From CAYFKJ01 sp964528595 (GTDB taxonomy: Bacteria; Pseudomonadota; Alphaproteobacteria; UBA2966): 41,558 nt of DNA. Below, in pieces: positions 40,721 to 41,558 of this stretch (within the stretch, counting starts at the first letter, position 1; each line of letters starts with the position of its first letter). The notes beneath the pieces were generated by a model. That model worked only from the letters and a program-made list of their open reading frames with translations, searched no databases and was not told where the DNA came from. The position numbers and the translations under genes were made by a program. The DNA lies in the NCBI GenBank assembly GCA_964528595.1, contig CAZGTM010000034.1, positions 1 to 41,558 of the forward strand, written 5' to 3'.

Positions 40721-41181
40721 TTTCCATCGAGCCGGCCGGATTGCCTCACGCCGAGGTTTTGGCCGCCCTGCATGGCGCGGCTTTCGCCGACGCCGCCAGG
40801 GCCTGGACGGCAAGCGATTTCGCCGAATTGCTCGCCACGCCGGGGGCACAGGCCTGGATAGCTTCAACGGCGGCCGGCGGGGCCGATCCGGTCGGTTTCC
40901 TGCTGGCCCGCCTGGCCGGCGGGGAATGTGAGATCATCTCGCTGGGCACCGCGCCAGGGCACCGCCGGTCGGGCGTGGCGGGCCGATTACTTGGCCGGGC
41001 CGTCAGCTTGGCGGCGGACGCCGGTGCACCGTTGTTTCTTGAGGTCGGGGCCGACAATCTCGCGGCTCTTGCCCTCTACCGTTCCAGCCGCTTTACCGAG
41101 GTCGGGCGCCGGCCCGGCTACTACGAGCGCGGCGGCGGCCGCGTCGATGCACTGGTGCTGCGGCTGGAATGCGGCGGTTGA
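40717..41181 (+). CDS. rimI: Ribosomal-protein-alanine N-acetyltransferase RimI-type GNAT
   Basis: GNAT-fold N-acetyltransferase of 154 residues; E. coli RimI acetylates the N terminus of ribosomal protein S18. The acetyl-CoA loop is LGTAPGHRRSGVAGRLLG, and the C-terminal EVGADNLAALALYRSSRFTEVGRRPGYY is the RimI hallmark. It begins with GTG 40717 in the tsaB stop, giving a four-base overlap. The gene pair tsaB-rimI is common in many bacteria. The protein substrate in this organism is inferred from the family. Confidence 0.93.
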   Translation: MISIEPAGLPHAEVLAALHGAAFADAARAWTASDFAELLATPGAQAWIASTAAGGADPVGFLLARLAGGECEIISLGTAPGHRRSGVAGRLLGRAVSLAADAGAPLFLEVGADNLAALALYRSSRFTEVGRRPGYYERGGGRVDALVLRLECGG

Positions 41182-41185
41182 GGCG

Positions 41186-41425
41186 CTATTTTTTGCGCAA
41201 TATCAGCAAATGAACACCGGGCGCGTCCGGAACGGCTTCGAGCGAAATCAGGTCGTGACCCTCTTCGATGACCGAGCGCGGCACGTTTTCCAGGGGTTCA
41301 CCGTCCCCGAGACGGACCTCCGCGACCTCGCCGCTCGCCATGCGTTCGATCAAAAGCTTGGTTTTGACGAACGTAATGGGGCAAACATCGCTTGTAATGT
41401 CGAGGTAATGATCTGTAGAAGTGTT
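41186..41425 (-). CDS. TusA-family protein, variant CPIT motif
   Basis: Protein of about 79 residues from GTG 41425. It has the TusA/SirA opening DITSDVCPITFVKTKLLIERM and the later DGEPLENVPRSVIEEG. The conserved TusA motif CPxP is CPIT here, keeping the sulphur-carrying Cys but not the second proline. The TusA-like fold is clear; sulphur relay to tRNA thiolation is inferred for classical TusA, and this branch may serve another sulphur-transfer role. A start at TTG 41461 would add 12 residues but has no ribosome site. Convergent with rimI, four bases apart. Confidence 0.85.
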   Translation of the reverse strand, partial: NTSTDHYLDITSDVCPITFVKTKLLIERMASGEVAEVRLGDGEPLENVPRSVIEEGHDLISLEAVPDAPGVHLLILRKK

Positions 41426-41467
41426 CACGCGCTCAGCTTTCGCTAGTCGAGGGGTTTTCAATAATCA

Positions 41468-41496
41468 TTGAAATAATCATCTAAAGCCAATATAAA
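41468..41496 (+). promoter_or_regulatory. Near-consensus sigma-70 promoter
   Basis: TTGAAA (41468-41473), 17 bases, TATAAA (41491-41496) in a markedly A/T-rich stretch. Start expected near 41503, about 27 bases before the ATG at 41530. Confidence 0.65.
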
Positions 41497-41529
41497 AAGC
41501 AAAGTCTTTAGAACATAGGGTCGAATTAA

Positions 41530-41558
41530 ATGTCAGAACAAATAGAAACAAACGAACT
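41530..41558 (+). CDS. 5' end of an unidentified gene, cut by window edge
   Basis: ATG 41530 with AGGG nine bases upstream and a near-consensus promoter before it. Only ten residues can be read (MSEQIETNEL, the last codon incomplete). In related genomes a MucR- or Fur-type regulator often follows tsaB-rimI, but ten residues cannot decide. Confidence 0.5.

Overview
The window is a continuous stretch of high-GC bacterial chromosome, densely packed with housekeeping genes. It looks like an alphaproteobacterium of the Rhodospirillales type. The support is gene order (hrcA-grpE near dnaK; rph-rdgB-hemW; mutS-glnD; murJ-trpS; nfu; tsaB-rimI), an alphaproteobacterial RpoH-type promoter in front of dnaK, an OlsB ornithine-lipid acyltransferase and a long MaeB malic enzyme. 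I see no rRNA, tRNA, CRISPR array, insertion sequence, prophage or integrase. No gene-free stretch exceeds 300 bases; the longest (1151-1419, 2344-2616, 32152-32384, 36804-37096) are described as features.

Layout. 1-4.6 kb: heat-shock cluster. dnaK (cut by the left edge), grpE and hrcA lie on the minus strand, with a DUF1848 gene and a 37-codon membrane-peptide gene inserted between dnaK and grpE on the plus strand. 4.7-7.3 kb: RNase PH, RdgB and HemW, on the plus strand. 7.3-12.2 kb: an LpoA-type lipoprotein divergent from rsmI-yraN-BON lipoprotein, then gshB and a CopD-like membrane protein; this echoes the enterobacterial yraLMNP neighbourhood. 12.2-17.9 kb: a STAS-like protein, comM, an alanine dehydrogenase-like gene directly coupled to an AmpG-type permease, a macrodomain protein and a membrane-anchored cytochrome c. 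18.0-21.0 kb: a tiny secreted protein, olsB and a PiT phosphate transporter with Pho-box-like sites. 21.0-24.9 kb: maeB, a four-helix membrane protein and a divergent XRE regulator. 24.9-32.2 kb: mutS, glnD, an RraA-like protein and a PEP mutase/isocitrate lyase family enzyme. 32.4-36.8 kb: murJ, trpS, a DUF2333 protein and an Nfu Fe-S protein. 36.8-41.6 kb: a structured leader in front of a Bax-like glucosaminidase, a polysaccharide deacetylase, a D-Ala-D-Ala dipeptidase, tsaB-rimI, a TusA variant and the first ten codons of a further gene with a strong promoter.

How the genes fit together. Cell-envelope functions recur: LpoA, AmpG, MurJ, glucosaminidase, DdpX and polysaccharide deacetylase. 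Phosphate response is a second theme (OlsB and PiT with candidate PhoB sites), and proteostasis a third (DnaK, GrpE, HrcA). None of the protein-coding systems is clearly unprecedented. The least explained material is non-coding: a structured leader with interlocking stems at about 36890-37096, a palindrome with CIRCE geometry but a different sequence over the hrcA promoter, a row of hairpins before murJ, and two copies of a dispersed hairpin element at convergent gene ends. Two well-supported small protein genes (37 and 54 residues) also deserve attention. All assignments come from reading motifs and context; no database search was run.
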